DNA of 64,000 bases from an uncultured Oscillospiraceae bacterium (GTDB taxonomy: Bacteria > Bacillota > Clostridia > Oscillospirales > Oscillospiraceae), in NCBI GenBank assembly GCA_934597255.1, contig CAKTQV010000002.1:210610-274609 (forward strand), in the 5' to 3' direction. Made by a program: the position numbers and the translations under genes. The notes beneath the pieces are model-generated. The model worked only from the letters and a program-made list of their open reading frames with translations, was not told the origin of the DNA and did not search any database. Each line of letters opens with the position of its first letter. The stretch's first letter is position 1. Positions 16,867 to 26,662 of the stretch are shown here, in pieces.

Positions 16867-17889
16867 TTAATGAATGAACATGGCATCGCCAAAGGAAAAG
16901 AACCGATATTTTTCCTGCACGGCCGTCTCGTAGGCGTGAAGAATGTTTCCGCGTCCGGCGAGCGCGGAAACAAGCATAACCAGCGTCGAGCCGGGAAGGT
17001 GAAAGTTTGTCACCAGTGCGTCGATGCACTTGAAGCGATACCCCGGATAAATAAAGATGCTCGTCCAGCCGGACGACGCCTCCATGTGCCCGTTCTCATC
17101 CGCGAAGCTCTCCAGCGTGCGGCAGCTGGTCGTGCCGACCGCGATCACGCGGCCGCCGTTCGCCCTTGTCTCGTTGATGGCCGCCGCCGTTTCGGCGCCG
17201 ATGGTGCAGTATTCCGAGTGCATATCGTGGTCCTCGATATTTTCCGCCTTCACAGGGCGGAACGTTCCGAGCCCGACATGAAGCGTAACGAAGCATATCT
17301 TGACGCCCATGGCGCGTATCCTCTCCAGCAGCTCCTGCGTAAAATGCAGCCCCGCTGTCGGAGCCGCCGCGCTGCCCGGCTCGCGGGAATACACCGTCTG
17401 ATACCGTTCCCGGTCCTCCAGCTGTACCTTGATATAAGGAGGCAGCGGCATCTGCCCCAGCCGGTCGAGTATTTCAAGGAATATACCCTCGTATTCAAAA
17501 CGGAGAACGCGGTTTCCGTCCTCCCGCACATCCTCCACCACGGCGCTGAGTTCTCCGTCTCCAAAGCGGACCGTGCTGCCGACGCGCATTTTCTTCCCCG
17601 GCCGGCAAAGGCACTCCCAACGCTTTTCTCCCAGGTCGCGCAGCAGGACCACCTCGGTCACGCCGCCGCTGGGACGCGTCCCGAACAGCCGCGCCGGAAT
17701 GACGCGGCTGTCGTTGAGCACCAGGCAGTCGCCCGGGTGCAGATAATCCGGCAGATCGTAGAAATGGCGATGTTCGATCTCGCCGCTGTTTTTGTCCAGT
17801 ACCATGAGCCGCGAGGCGTCGCGCCTTTCGATCGGCGTCTGCGCGATCAGCTCCTCGGGCAGCTCATACATAAAATCCGATGTTTTCAA
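16867..17889 (-). CDS. queA: S-adenosylmethionine:tRNA ribosyltransferase-isomerase
   Basis: A 340-residue enzyme that turns preQ1-tRNA into epoxyqueuosine-tRNA. Family motifs are [60 protein letters not shown], and [16 protein letters not shown] near the C-terminus. The stop of the SLH/SpoIID gene is 1-2 bases upstream and tgt follows, so the three form one transcript. Confidence 0.97.
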   Translation of the reverse strand: MKTSDFMYELPEELIAQTPIERRDASRLMVLDKNSGEIEHRHFYDLPDYLHPGDCLVLNDSRVIPARLFGTRPSGGVTEVVLLRDLGEKRWECLCRPGKKMRVGSTVRFGDGELSAVVEDVREDGNRVLRFEYEGIFLEILDRLGQMPLPPYIKVQLEDRERYQTVYSREPGSAAAPTAGLHFTQELLERIRAMGVKICFVTLHVGLGTFRPVKAENIEDHDMHSEYCTIGAETAAAINETRANGGRVIAVGTTSCRTLESFADENGHMEASSGWTSIFIYPGYRFKCIDALVTNFHLPGSTLVMLVSALAGRGNILHAYETAVQEKYRFFSFGDAMFIH

Positions 17890-17890
17890 A

Positions 17891-19708
17891 TCAAGCTCCG
17901 TATTTGACGGTCGTGCCGGTATAGTAGAATCCGAGAATGTCCAGATAGTTGTAGCCGTGATTTTTGGCCATGGCGTAGGCGCCGTACTGGCTCATGCCGA
18001 TGCGGTGTCCAGGATAGCCGCCGCTCGTCTCGCGGTCATAGGGGTCATCCTTTGCCGTCAGGTAGGCGTAGTTTCCGGCCTTCGTCGAGCCGCCGTTGGA
18101 GGACGAATACATACAGTAGCATATCGCCCCGTCGTATGTAAGGTACATATTGGCTGTCGCCTCCGCCGCGGCGTCCGTCGCGGAATAGGCGCCGTCGCCG
18201 GCGTTTTTGCGGCCGTAGTAGACCTGACAGTTCGAGCCGCTGACCAGATCGAACCCGAAGCCGCTGTAGGCGCTGCTTCTGGTGTAGGCCATGGCGTAGC
18301 TGCGCACGGCTATGGCCGCCGCCTTGAGCGTCTCCGCCGGCCATGAGGTCGAAAATTCAAACGGAAGAACGCCTTTGACGTAATCCTCCATACCGACATA
18401 ATTGACAAGCGTGATCTTCGCGCTGTCCCGGTAGGAATTGAGGCAGTTGAAGTCGCCGTGGTAATCGTAGCCGCCGTTTACCCGCGTCAGCGGATGGTCG
18501 CCGAGCGGATGAACGGCAAGCGCGTCGCCGCTTCGCGTGACGATCACATTTCCGCTACCGTCGGTCACGGTATAATTGCTGCCGTCGGTCGTGATCACGA
18601 TCGTCCCGGCGTCCAGCTCCCCTTCCCGGACGAAGCTACGGTCTGAGGCCATCGTCCCGTATTCAAACCCGGAGCCGCTGAGATTTTCAAGCGTGACGCT
18701 TTCCACCTGCTTGTCAAAGTCCTTTGCCGTCGATGGATACAGCGCCACACGCATACGATTGGAGACAATGGACACCGTCTCGCCGGAAAGGCCGGCCGCC
18801 TCCGGCAGCGTCCCGGACGGCTCATCGGGATCACTCCCGCCGCCGCCCGGCGAATCCGAGCCGCCGGACGGGATGCTCGCCCCGACCGCAAGGATGAATG
18901 TGTGCAGCATCCTGGCCACTTCCGCGCGCGTGGCGCTGTTTGTCGGCTTGAAGCTGCCGTCCGTGTAGCCGTTTACGATGCCGCCAAGCTGCATGGTCTT
19001 GACCGCGTCGGCCGCCCAGGAATGGATCGAAGACGCGTCGCTGAAGCTCACGGCGCTCTGGGTCGCTTCAATGCTGTAGCCGTTTCCGGAGGCATACCCG
19101 GCCAGTATTTTGCATATCTGCTCGCGCGTGATCGCGGACGTCGGAGAAAACGTCGTGCTCCCCGTGCCGGATACATACCCCTTTTCGTAGGCCCAGATCA
19201 CATAGCCGGTATAGTACTGTCCGTAGGATACATCGGAAAAATTCTTGTACTTCGGCGTGACATAGCTGCTCTTGACATAGCCGTTTTTCGAGCCGGAGCG
19301 CACCGCGTACCAGTCCCCGGAGCGTCCCGTGATCGTGACGGTATCGCCATAGGAGAAGGACCCGAGCGTTCCGTAGCCGGTTCCCGGACCGGAGCGGAAG
19401 TTCACGCCGCTTCCGTTGATCGACGCGGCGCACCAGGTATCCGGCGAAACGCCGGCCATGCGGCCGAGCACCGTGACGAACATGGCGCGGTTCATGGACG
19501 CGTTCGGGCCGAACTGCGTCGTCGTAAGGCCATTATACAGGCCCTTGGAAACGACATAGGAAACGCTGTCGTAATACCACTTGCCGCTGTTCAGATCCGT
19601 GAAATCGCCCACATTTGCGGCCGACGCCTGCCCAGCCATACAGGTTCCAAAACACAGCAGCAGCGCCAAAAGCAGCGCAGCGCCCCTTCTTGTTTTTTTA
19701 TGCTGCAT
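17891..19708 (-). CDS. SLH/SH3/SpoIID-domain surface protein
   Basis: A 605-residue secreted protein: signal peptide (1-30, cut near ASA), SLH repeat (about 33-85), bacterial SH3 domain (about 95-150, [16 protein letters not shown]), two more SLH repeats (about 155-270), a Gly/Ser/Pro linker (about 275-300) and a C-terminal SpoIID/LytB domain. The last retains the catalytic-type Glu in [19 protein letters not shown] and the tail [20 protein letters not shown] repeats hold it to the wall; SpoIID domains cleave or regulate cleavage of peptidoglycan. It may act in vegetative wall turnover rather than engulfment. Confidence 0.92.
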   Translation of the reverse strand: MQHKKTRRGAALLLALLLCFGTCMAGQASAANVGDFTDLNSGKWYYDSVSYVVSKGLYNGLTTTQFGPNASMNRAMFVTVLGRMAGVSPDTWCAASINGSGVNFRSGPGTGYGTLGSFSYGDTVTITGRSGDWYAVRSGSKNGYVKSSYVTPKYKNFSDVSYGQYYTGYVIWAYEKGYVSGTGSTTFSPTSAITREQICKILAGYASGNGYSIEATQSAVSFSDASSIHSWAADAVKTMQLGGIVNGYTDGSFKPTNSATRAEVARMLHTFILAVGASIPSGGSDSPGGGGSDPDEPSGTLPEAAGLSGETVSIVSNRMRVALYPSTAKDFDKQVESVTLENLSGSGFEYGTMASDRSFVREGELDAGTIVITTDGSNYTVTDGSGNVIVTRSGDALAVHPLGDHPLTRVNGGYDYHGDFNCLNSYRDSAKITLVNYVGMEDYVKGVLPFEFSTSWPAETLKAAAIAVRSYAMAYTRSSAYSGFGFDLVSGSNCQVYYGRKNAGDGAYSATDAAAEATANMYLTYDGAICYCMYSSSNGGSTKAGNYAYLTAKDDPYDRETSGGYPGHRIGMSQYGAYAMAKNHGYNYLDILGFYYTGTTVKYGA

Positions 19709-19779
19709 ATTCTTTCTCCCTTTATTGACCTGAAGCGGTGAATTTGCTATACTTCTCGTAAATATCAGAGATACTCCAT

Positions 19780-19808
19780 AATATAAACAAAAGATTACAA
19801 TTTGTCAA
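19780..19808 (-). promoter_or_regulatory. Promoter of the SLH/SpoIID-queA-tgt operon
   Basis: Minus strand TTGACA (perfect -35), 17-base spacer, TATATT (-10). It gives a leader of about 65 bases. Confidence 0.7.
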
Positions 19809-19877
19809 CAACAAGTTACATTGCAGGCATATATTCCCCCGCCTGTGCATAGATTTTGTCGAAGGAGGACTTCGCGT

Positions 19878-20963
19878 ATGAAAAAGTACAAAGTTGGCGT
19901 GATCGGCGGCACCGGCATGGTGGGGCAGCGCTTTGTCACATTGCTCGCCGCACACCCCTGGTTTGAGCTGTCCGTCATTGCCGCGAGCGGCCGCAGCGCC
20001 GGCAAACGTTATGAGGACGCCATCGGCTCCCGCTGGGCGCTTGACGAGCCCATGCCGTCCGCCGCCAAGGATATGATCGTCCGCGACGCGCTGAACGACA
20101 TGCACGCGATCACAGAGCAGGTCGATTTTGTGTTTTCCGCCGTGGAAATGCCGAAGGAGGAACTGCAGGCGCTGGAGGAGGCCTACGCAAAGCTTGAGTG
20201 CCCCGTCGTTTCCAACAACAGCGCCCACCGCTGGACGCCGGACGTCCCCATGGTCGTCCCGGAGATCAACCCGGAGCATCTGGCCGTCATTCCCGCGCAG
20301 CGTGCCCGGCTGCATACAAAGCGGGGCTTCATCGCCGTCAAATCCAACTGCAGCCTGCAAAGCTACGTTCCGGCCCTGCACCCGCTGAAGGATGAATTCG
20401 GTCTGACGGAAGCGCTCGTATGCACCTATCAGGCGATCTCGGGCGCCGGAAAGACCTTCGAGACCTGGCCGGAGATGAACGACAACGTGATCCCCTATAT
20501 CGGCGGCGAGGAGGAAAAGTCGGAGCGGGAGCCGATGAAGCTCTGGGGCCGGGTGGAAAACGGCGTAATCGTCCCGGCCGCCGCCCCCTCCATCACGGCA
20601 CAGTGTCTGCGTGTTCCCTGCTCCAACGGCCACATGGCCGCCGTATTCGCCCGCTTTGCCAAAAAGCCGACGGAGGATGAGATACTCGAGCGCTGGGCCT
20701 CCTTTGCCGGACGGCCGCAGCAGCTTTCTCTGCCGTCCGCCCCGAAACAGTTCCTGCACTATTTCACGCAGCCCGACCGGCCCCAGACCAGGCTGGACCG
20801 CACGCTGGAAAACGGCATGGCCGTTTCCATCGGCCGCCTTCGCCCGGACACACAGTACGATTACAAATTCGTCTGTCTGTCCCACAACACGCTGCGCGGC
20901 GCCGCCGGCGGCGCTGTTCTGCTGGCAGAGCTGCTGTGCGCCGAAGGCTATCTCGACCGCTGA
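19878..20963 (+). CDS. asd: Aspartate-semialdehyde dehydrogenase
   Basis: A 361-residue NADP-dependent enzyme of lysine/threonine/methionine synthesis. GVIGGTGMVGQRFVTLLAAH is the nucleotide-binding motif; SNNSAHRW and the catalytic Cys in VKSNCSLQSY follow; RVPCSNGHMAAVF holds the active-site His region. These details match the archaeal/yeast-type subfamily rather than the E. coli one. GAAGGAGG lies 9 bases before the ATG at 19878. A terminator hairpin separates it from dapA. Confidence 0.94.
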   Translation: MKKYKVGVIGGTGMVGQRFVTLLAAHPWFELSVIAASGRSAGKRYEDAIGSRWALDEPMPSAAKDMIVRDALNDMHAITEQVDFVFSAVEMPKEELQALEEAYAKLECPVVSNNSAHRWTPDVPMVVPEINPEHLAVIPAQRARLHTKRGFIAVKSNCSLQSYVPALHPLKDEFGLTEALVCTYQAISGAGKTFETWPEMNDNVIPYIGGEEEKSEREPMKLWGRVENGVIVPAAAPSITAQCLRVPCSNGHMAAVFARFAKKPTEDEILERWASFAGRPQQLSLPSAPKQFLHYFTQPDRPQTRLDRTLENGMAVSIGRLRPDTQYDYKFVCLSHNTLRGAAGGAVLLAELLCAEGYLDR

Positions 20964-20983
20964 TATTGCAAAAAAATCCACAA

Positions 20984-21022
20984 AAGACGCCACGGAAAAG
21001 CTCCGCGGCGTCTTAATTTTTT
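20984..21022 (+). terminator. Terminator or attenuator between asd and dapA
   Basis: Arms 20984-20991 and 21007-21014 (8 bp) continue as a CGGA/TCCG inner stem; TTAATTTTTT follows on the plus strand. It lies 15 bases before the dapA start, so it would lower dapA relative to asd. Confidence 0.75.
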
Positions 21023-21036
21023 CAGGAGGCATGCTG

Positions 21037-21918
21037 TTGAAAAAAGCATTGTTTGAAGGGGCGGGCACCGCGATCGTGACTCCCTTCCGCGACGGCACGA
21101 TCGATACCGACGCCATGAAGCGGCTGATCGACTATCAGGCCGAGGGCGGCATATCGGCCCTCATCGTATGCGGCACGACCGGCGAGGCCGCCACGCTCAC
21201 GACCGAGGAAAAGGCTCAGCTGTACAATCTGTGCACCGAGTATACGAACCATCGGATGAAGGTCATCTGCGGGATCGGCTCGAACAACACGGAAAGCGCC
21301 CTGGAGCACGCGCGCATGGCGCGCGACGCCGGCGCGGACGGCATCCTGATGGTGACCCCGTATTACAACAAAACAACGCAGACCGGGCTCATCCGGCATT
21401 TTGAGTATGTCGCCGACCGGGTGGATATCCCCATGATCGTCTATAACGTCCCCGGCCGCACCGGCATCGGCATCGCGCCGGAGACCTATGTGTCGCTGGC
21501 AGCGCATCCGAACATCAACGGCGTAAAGGAGGCGTCGGGCGATCTGGCGGAGTTCGCACGGAGCAGGGCGCTCTGCGGCGACCGGCTCATTTTCTGGAGC
21601 GGGAACGACGCCGACACCGTCGGCATGATGGCCCTTGGGGCAAAGGGCGTTATTTCCGTCGCCTCCAATCTCGTCCCGGATGCGGTGGCGCTGCTGTGCG
21701 CTCTTTGCCTTTCCGGGCGCTTTGACGCGGCCTCCCTTGTCAACGAGCGCTATGCCGAGCTGTTTCACGCGCTGTTCATCGAGGTCAATCCGATCCCGGT
21801 CAAAGCCGCCATGGAGATGCTGGGCCTGTGCGGCGGGGAGCTGCGCCTGCCGCTGTGCCCCATAAATGAACAACATAGAGTAATTCTGTCGAAATGCATT
21901 AAAAATCTGCAGGATTGA
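21037..21918 (+). CDS. dapA: 4-hydroxy-tetrahydrodipicolinate synthase
   Basis: A 293-residue TIM-barrel aldolase condensing pyruvate with aspartate semialdehyde. Visible: GAGTAIVTPF, CGTTGEAATLT, the Tyr in IVYNVPGRTG and the Schiff-base Lys in INGVKEASGD. AGGAGG ends one base before an ATG (21031) but 7 bases before an in-frame TTG at 21037, so the TTG is the better start and gives MKKALFEGAGT. It supplies lysine, diaminopimelate and spore dipicolinate, together with asd. Confidence 0.95.
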   Translation: MKKALFEGAGTAIVTPFRDGTIDTDAMKRLIDYQAEGGISALIVCGTTGEAATLTTEEKAQLYNLCTEYTNHRMKVICGIGSNNTESALEHARMARDAGADGILMVTPYYNKTTQTGLIRHFEYVADRVDIPMIVYNVPGRTGIGIAPETYVSLAAHPNINGVKEASGDLAEFARSRALCGDRLIFWSGNDADTVGMMALGAKGVISVASNLVPDAVALLCALCLSGRFDAASLVNERYAELFHALFIEVNPIPVKAAMEMLGLCGGELRLPLCPINEQHRVILSKCIKNLQD

Positions 21919-21924
21919 ATACAA

Positions 21925-21970
21925 AAAGACGGGGCGCTCGTTCTTTCGAGTCCCCGTCTTGTATGTTTTT
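21925..21970. terminator. Bidirectional terminator between dapA and the HD gene
   Basis: A long stem (ACAAAAAGACGGGG with CCCCGTCTTGTA, plus CTCG/CGAG inside) lies between convergent genes; GTATGTTTTT follows on the plus strand. Confidence 0.85.
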
Positions 21971-21980
21971 AAGTATTAAT

Positions 21981-22517
21981 TCAGTCCATCATAGCCTTCA
22001 GCGTCATTTCGACCAACTCCGGCACAGTCATTTCCAGAAGCCCAGCCCCTTTTGTAATCACATCCCGGCTGCATCCGGCGGCAAATTTCTTATCCTTGAA
22101 TTTCTTCATCACAGATTTGACTTCCATTCCCTCAAAGCCGGTCGGACGCATAAGCGCCGCCGCACCGATCAGCCCGGTCAGCTCGTCCACCGCAAACAAA
22201 ACCTTTTCCATATAAAGCTCGGGCTCCACATCGGAGCATATCCCCCAGCCGTGGCTGACGACCGCGTGGATCATATCGTCGTCCACATCCTCCGCTTTGA
22301 GCAGCTCCACCGCCTTGACGCAGTGCTGCTCGGGATAAAGCTCAAAATCGATGTCATGCAGCATCCCAACGGCCGCCCAATAGTCCTCGCGGTCCGGATC
22401 GAACTTTTCCGCAAGCCGCCCCATCACCTTTGATACGGTCTGGGCGTGCTGGATGTGGAAAGGTTCCTTATTATACCTCTTTATGATCTCAAGCGCCTGA
22501 TCGGCTGTCGGCTTCAT
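21981..22517 (-). CDS. HD-domain hydrolase
   Basis: A 178-residue protein with a complete HD metal set: HIQHAQTVSKV, MLHDIDFEL, AVVSHGWG and AVDELTGLI. Such proteins are predicted phosphohydrolases acting on nucleotides or signalling molecules; the substrate is unknown. AGGAGGGATCTGC precedes the ATG at 22517, which excludes the 13 further open codons upstream. No operon partner. Confidence 0.85.
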   Translation of the reverse strand: MKPTADQALEIIKRYNKEPFHIQHAQTVSKVMGRLAEKFDPDREDYWAAVGMLHDIDFELYPEQHCVKAVELLKAEDVDDDMIHAVVSHGWGICSDVEPELYMEKVLFAVDELTGLIGAAALMRPTGFEGMEVKSVMKKFKDKKFAAGCSRDVITKGAGLLEMTVPELVEMTLKAMMD

Positions 22518-22559
22518 GCAGATCCCTCCTTTTTTGCCGATTATAGTCCCGAACAATAT

Positions 22560-22597
22560 AAAAAGTCAACGGCTTGCCGGATTTGCAGGCCGTTGAC
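22560..22597 (-). terminator. Terminator of the small lipoprotein gene
   Basis: Stem 22564-22572 with 22589-22597; the minus strand continues CTTTTTAT. It lies about 14 bases downstream of the lipoprotein stop. Confidence 0.75.
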
Positions 22598-22610
22598 CTT
22601 TGGGGAATTC

Positions 22611-22907
22611 TTACGGATTGGGGCTCGCGTCGGTCTTCGTTCCGGCGTCGCTCCCGTTATCCAGATCGTTGCGGTTTTCATCCTTGTCCCCGGGCATGTT
22701 GTCTTCCATATCCCGCGTCATCTCGTCGATGGTCTTATCCGTATCGAGCAGCGGTGTGGGCGTAGGCTCCTCCGGGGCTTTCGTCGTCTGAACGCCGGCC
22801 GGAGCCGTGGCGGTCGGCCGGACCGTGTCGTTCTTTTTCTGTCCGCAGCCGGTCAGGACCACGCACAGCGCAAGCACCGCCGCCGCGATGGCTGTAAGCT
22901 TTTTCAT
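22611..22907 (-). CDS. Small lipoprotein of unknown function
   Basis: A 98-residue protein with a lipoprotein signal, MKKLTAIAAAVLALCVVLTGC (lipobox LTGC), a Thr/Pro-rich linker and an acidic C-terminus rich in Asp, Asn and Glu. No domain is recognised. TCAGGAGGCAGAAGAA precedes the start. A CATACTAT sequence upstream resembles a mother-cell sigma -10 but has no clear -35. Confidence 0.75.
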   Translation of the reverse strand: MKKLTAIAAAVLALCVVLTGCGQKKNDTVRPTATAPAGVQTTKAPEEPTPTPLLDTDKTIDEMTRDMEDNMPGDKDENRNDLDNGSDAGTKTDASPNP

Positions 22908-23120
22908 TTCTTCTGCCTCCTGAATGTTTTGCGCTTATAGTATGCCAAGTTCCCTCGTTTTCTTGCGCCACGGCCTCAGAAGTTTTTTCCATTTTCAATC
23001 ATATCGCGGCAATGCATGACCGGCTGACAAAGCCCGCCTGTCCAGTTGCTTTTGACAGGCCGCTTAAAACGAAGAAAAAATTGAATTTCCGTTTTTGCAA
23101 AGTATTCTGCACCAAAAGCA

Positions 23121-23129
23121 TGGTATAAT
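23121..23129 (+). promoter_or_regulatory. Extended -10 promoter of adaAB
   Basis: TGGTATAAT: perfect TATAAT with a TG extension and a poor -35, as expected for an activator-dependent promoter such as one driven by methylated AdaA. The rest of the 314-base gap 22908-23221 holds a GCCTGTC/GACAGGC hairpin (23036-23060) of unknown role. Confidence 0.55.
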
Positions 23130-23221
23130 GCTGTCAGAAAAGACGCTCATATCCTCATTGCCTTTGTTCCTGCCCGGCAATTTCGCTTGATCCTGAAAAA
23201 AACTGTAAGAGGCGTGCAATC

Positions 23222-23749
23222 ATGACTGAACAAGAAATGTGGGAAGCAGTGCTGCACTCGGACGCCAGCTGCGACGGTTTATTCTTCTATGCCGTAAAAA
23301 CAACGGGCATTTTCTGCCGTCCCTCCTGCAAATCCAAACCGCCGAAGCGGGAAAATCTCTGCTATTTTGCATCCGGTGAAGAAGCCAGCGCCGCCGGATT
23401 TCGACCCTGCAAACGCTGCCGCAGCGACCTTCTGGAATATCAGCCCATGCAAGAGATCGCAGCGGAGATCAAAACGCGGCTGGACGAAGCATTTTCTTTG
23501 GATGGCGTCGGCCTGACACCGCGTCGGATAACGGATATTTTCAAGCAGGAATACGGCGTCACGCCAAAAGAGTATGCCGACTTGCTTCGTCTGCGTGCAG
23601 CAAAGGAAATGCTGGCACAGACACAGGAAAAGGTGATCGACGTAGCGTATCAGGCTGGCTTTTCCAGTCTGGCCGCGTTCAACCGTTTCTTCAAGCAGCA
23701 TACCGGGCAAACGCCGACAGAATATCGAAAGGAGCATCAGACGCCATGA
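23222..23749 (+). CDS. adaA: AdaA-type methylphosphotriester sensor and activator
   Basis: A 175-residue protein. Residues 1-70 are an Ada zinc domain with cysteines at 32, 36, 63 and 66; the spacing equals E. coli Ada 38/42/69/72, so Cys32 would accept methyl groups from DNA phosphotriesters. Residues about 80-172 are an AraC-type DNA-binding domain (VIDVAYQAGFSSLAAFNRFFK); its first helix-turn-helix looks shortened. Methylated protein would switch on the operon. The downstream methyltransferase overlaps it by 4 bases, the AdaA/AdaB arrangement of Bacillus. Confidence 0.93.
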   Translation: MTEQEMWEAVLHSDASCDGLFFYAVKTTGIFCRPSCKSKPPKRENLCYFASGEEASAAGFRPCKRCRSDLLEYQPMQEIAAEIKTRLDEAFSLDGVGLTPRRITDIFKQEYGVTPKEYADLLRLRAAKEMLAQTQEKVIDVAYQAGFSSLAAFNRFFKQHTGQTPTEYRKEHQTP

Positions 23750-24207
23750 AGGGAACAGCCATCTATCATTCGCCGGTGGGCGACATTCAAATGGACTATG
23801 AGGACGGCGCGGTCACGGCGCTGAAAAATGCCGCACCAGATGCAGAAGCCGGCGCTCCGAATGAGCTGACCGAACTGGTGTTCCGTCAACTGGACGAATA
23901 TTTTGCCGGGATGCGCAAAGCGTTTGATTTCCCGTACCGGCTGCACGGAACACCCTTTCAGATAAAGGTCTGGGCCGCGCTGCGGGATATCCCCTACGGC
24001 GAAACACGAAGCTATAAGGAAATTGCGGAAGCCATCGGGCACCCGAAAGCGTTCCGGGCGGTGGGGATGGCAAATCATGCGAATCCCATTTTCATCGCCA
24101 TCCCCTGTCACCGCGTTATCGGCGCGAGCGGCTCGCTCGTCGGTTATGGCGGCGGACTGGAGATGAAAAAGGGGCTGCTGGAGCTGGAAAAAGCGCACGC
24201 GAAATAA
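23746..24207 (+). CDS. adaB: Methylated-DNA-[protein]-cysteine S-methyltransferase
   Basis: A 153-residue suicide repair protein for O6-methylguanine. The acceptor Cys is in IPCHRVIGASG; GTPFQIKVWAALRDIPYGETRSY and the recognition helix AFRAVGMANHANP are standard. Its ATG overlaps the adaA stop, so the two halves of E. coli Ada are split here but made together. Confidence 0.95.
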   Translation: MKGTAIYHSPVGDIQMDYEDGAVTALKNAAPDAEAGAPNELTELVFRQLDEYFAGMRKAFDFPYRLHGTPFQIKVWAALRDIPYGETRSYKEIAEAIGHPKAFRAVGMANHANPIFIAIPCHRVIGASGSLVGYGGGLEMKKGLLELEKAHAK

Positions 24208-24252
24208 GCCGATGCCCGACAGCTGTCCGCATCTTTCATAAACAAAACATGC

Positions 24253-24292
24253 AAAAAAGGAGGCGGCGCCCGGCTGAAGCTGCGCGCCGCCT
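24253..24292 (-). terminator. Terminator of the Bce-type operon
   Basis: A 9-bp GC stem (24261-24269 with 24284-24292) followed on the minus strand by CCTTTTTTGC. Confidence 0.75.
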
Positions 24293-24405
24293 GTTCTGTT
24301 GTCCAATCTTTCCCGACATACGCCGGTTTCGTAATTTGCCCGGTCCGCCGCCTGCCGGCTTGCAGCCGATTTACGTCTTTTCCCGCACCGAACAGGGCGC
24401 AGACC

Positions 24406-24603
24406 TTATACTTCCCGCGCCCGGCCAAGACGGGCGCTGAGCCTGTCCGCCCCCGAGCGGATCAGCGCTGCCAGCCCCAGCAGCACCACCGCCAGGACAG
24501 TCAGCACACCGATCAGCGCCATGCCGGCCCAGCAGACGCCGTGTGAAGCGAAGCGGCGAAGCGTCCGCCTTCCCCGGCCGGAACGCTCAGTTCCTCTGTT
24601 CAT
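24406..24603 (-). CDS. Possible small membrane protein at the end of the Bce operon
   Basis: A 65-residue frame, MNRGTERSGRGRR..., with a basic N-terminus and one predicted membrane helix (about 28-52). It overlaps the permease 3' end by 17 bases and lies before the operon terminator. No ribosome site is evident, so it may be spurious; position and hydrophobicity are the only support. Confidence 0.4.
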   Translation of the reverse strand: MNRGTERSGRGRRTLRRFASHGVCWAGMALIGVLTVLAVVLLGLAALIRSGADRLSARLGRAREV

Positions 24604-26662
24604 CGGCCGAACTGACAATGTTATAGTAGGCATTGGACGTAAATCGATAGACAAGCGCGTAAAACAGCGCGAACACAGCAAAGCTTACCAGCGTCGTAAG
24701 CGCAAAGAGCCGGACGTTATAAAGCGCAAACAGCGTCAGCAGCTTCCGTATCATGGGAAACGCAAAGGCCATATGAAGCCCCGCCAACAGCAGCGGCAGA
24801 TAAAACACCGTCAGAAGCTGGCTGTTGATGCTGCGGCGTATCTCCTTTTTCGTCATCCCGACCTTGCGCATGATCTCGTAGCGGGCGCGATCCTCGTAGC
24901 CCTCGGATATCTGCTTATAGTAGATGATGAGGACCGCGGCCAGAATGAACACGACACTGAGTATGATGCCGATGAAGAACAGACCGCCGAAGGTTCCGTA
25001 AAAGTCGTCCCGCCCGTCCACCATGGCGCTCAGACTGTAGCTGTATATCTCGTTCTCCATGCAGATCTGGCGCAGTTCCAGCCACATCGACCCGGCCAGC
25101 GTTGTTTTCTTTTCCTCATCCGATCCGCCGGTAAAGCCGGCCCGCGCCTGGATCTCATCCGGCAGATCCGTATCAAATCCGAAGCAGTAGTTCAGACGCG
25201 CGCTCGACTCATCTCCGCCGGCCAGCGCCATGATCTGCGGGATTGCGGTGTCAAAATCGGGCACAATGAAATAGATCTGCGTCAGCAGATAGGCATTGTC
25301 CTCGCCGCTGCCCTCAAAGCCGCCCAGCGCCCCGCGGATGTTCCAGCCCGGCCCATTTTCCAGATAAAAGCGGTCATAGTCGTAGGTCGTCCGCTGGCTG
25401 AAATAATACGCTTCCCCGCCGGAGAGTGTCAGCGACGTACCCATTACATCGTTGTATTCGGAAAGCGGGATAATGGATATCTGAACCGGCACGCCCGTAA
25501 TGGAAAAGTTGTTTCCTTCATCCAGGGCAAAGCAGCCGTTCTCCAGAAGAACGCCGCTCGCGCTCAGCTCCCGGTAAGAAAGCACGTTGTACGGCTGCGT
25601 GTCAAATTCGTCCGCCGCTGCCTCCAGCCGCGCGCGCACCGACGCCGTCCTGTCCTCGGTCATGCTGTCCACGGTCGAAACAGTGGCCACGATATCGCGC
25701 GGATAGCGCTGGCTCAGCGCATCCTCCATCCCCACATACAGGCAGGTCGTCGAGGAGATCATCACCAGCACCATGGTCGCCAGAATGCAGATGGAGGCCA
25801 GCCCGGCGCCGTTGCGCTTCATACGGTATGCCATGGAGGAAACGGAAACGAAGTGGCGCGGATTATAATAATACTTCCGGTTTTTCTGAAGCAGGCGGCA
25901 CAGGAGCACCGATCCGGAGATCATGATCATATAAGTCGCCGTAATGACCATCAGCACGGCGGTAAAGAACCACATCAGCGCCTCAAGCGGACCGTCCGTA
26001 TTGATTGCCAGCCAGTAAGCGGCTCCAAGCAGGATCACACCGCCAAGACCGAACAGCCAGTTTGCCTTCGGCGGCTTTTCGCCCACGTTCTCGCTTTTCA
26101 TCAAAGCAACGGCCGTGCTCCGGCCTACGCGGATCAGACTGACCGCCCAGATCAGGACAAAAATGCCGGCATAGGCGGCCAGCGTGCTTTTCAGGGCCTC
26201 GGGAATGATGCGGATCGAGTAGTTGACCTCCTCGTGGAGAAGGCGGATCAGGCCGAGCTCCGCAAGCTTGGAAAGAGCTATTCCGAGGAACAGCCCCGCC
26301 CCCAGCGAGATCAGCGCGGAAAACAGCGCCTCCCAGCTTATGATGCGCGCAAGCTCGCGCTTTCCCATGCCCAGAACATTGTACAGGCCAAACTCCCTGT
26401 GCCGCCGCCGGATGAGAAATGAGTTCGTGTAAAACAGAAACAGCAGCGAAAACAGCAGCACGACGTGGCTTCCCAGGTAAAGGATCGTGCCGAGCGTACC
26501 GCCGCCCCGCATTTCCTTCAGCTGCTCATCAAAAGCAAGAAAGCTGAGGATATAGTGCATCATTACCATGCACACGCATGTAAGCAGATACGGCAGGTAC
26601 AGCCGGCGGTTCTTTCGCATCCCCTCGGCCGCCAGCTTCGGATAAAGGCCGCCGCGCTTCAT
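24587..26662 (-). CDS. BceB-like ABC transporter permease
   Basis: A 691-residue FtsX-type permease with about ten membrane helices. The order is one N-terminal helix, a three-helix FtsX block (about 60-180), further helices, a large extracellular domain between helices VII and VIII (about 320-545) and a C-terminal three-helix block. This is the layout of BceB proteins, where the large domain senses peptide antibiotics or their lipid complexes. Its start overlaps the ATPase stop by 4 bases. It is encoded with a matching two-component system. Confidence 0.9.
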   Translation of the reverse strand: MKRGGLYPKLAAEGMRKNRRLYLPYLLTCVCMVMMHYILSFLAFDEQLKEMRGGGTLGTILYLGSHVVLLFSLLFLFYTNSFLIRRRHREFGLYNVLGMGKRELARIISWEALFSALISLGAGLFLGIALSKLAELGLIRLLHEEVNYSIRIIPEALKSTLAAYAGIFVLIWAVSLIRVGRSTAVALMKSENVGEKPPKANWLFGLGGVILLGAAYWLAINTDGPLEALMWFFTAVLMVITATYMIMISGSVLLCRLLQKNRKYYYNPRHFVSVSSMAYRMKRNGAGLASICILATMVLVMISSTTCLYVGMEDALSQRYPRDIVATVSTVDSMTEDRTASVRARLEAAADEFDTQPYNVLSYRELSASGVLLENGCFALDEGNNFSITGVPVQISIIPLSEYNDVMGTSLTLSGGEAYYFSQRTTYDYDRFYLENGPGWNIRGALGGFEGSGEDNAYLLTQIYFIVPDFDTAIPQIMALAGGDESSARLNYCFGFDTDLPDEIQARAGFTGGSDEEKKTTLAGSMWLELRQICMENEIYSYSLSAMVDGRDDFYGTFGGLFFIGIILSVVFILAAVLIIYYKQISEGYEDRARYEIMRKVGMTKKEIRRSINSQLLTVFYLPLLLAGLHMAFAFPMIRKLLTLFALYNVRLFALTTLVSFAVFALFYALVYRFTSNAYYNIVSSADEQRN

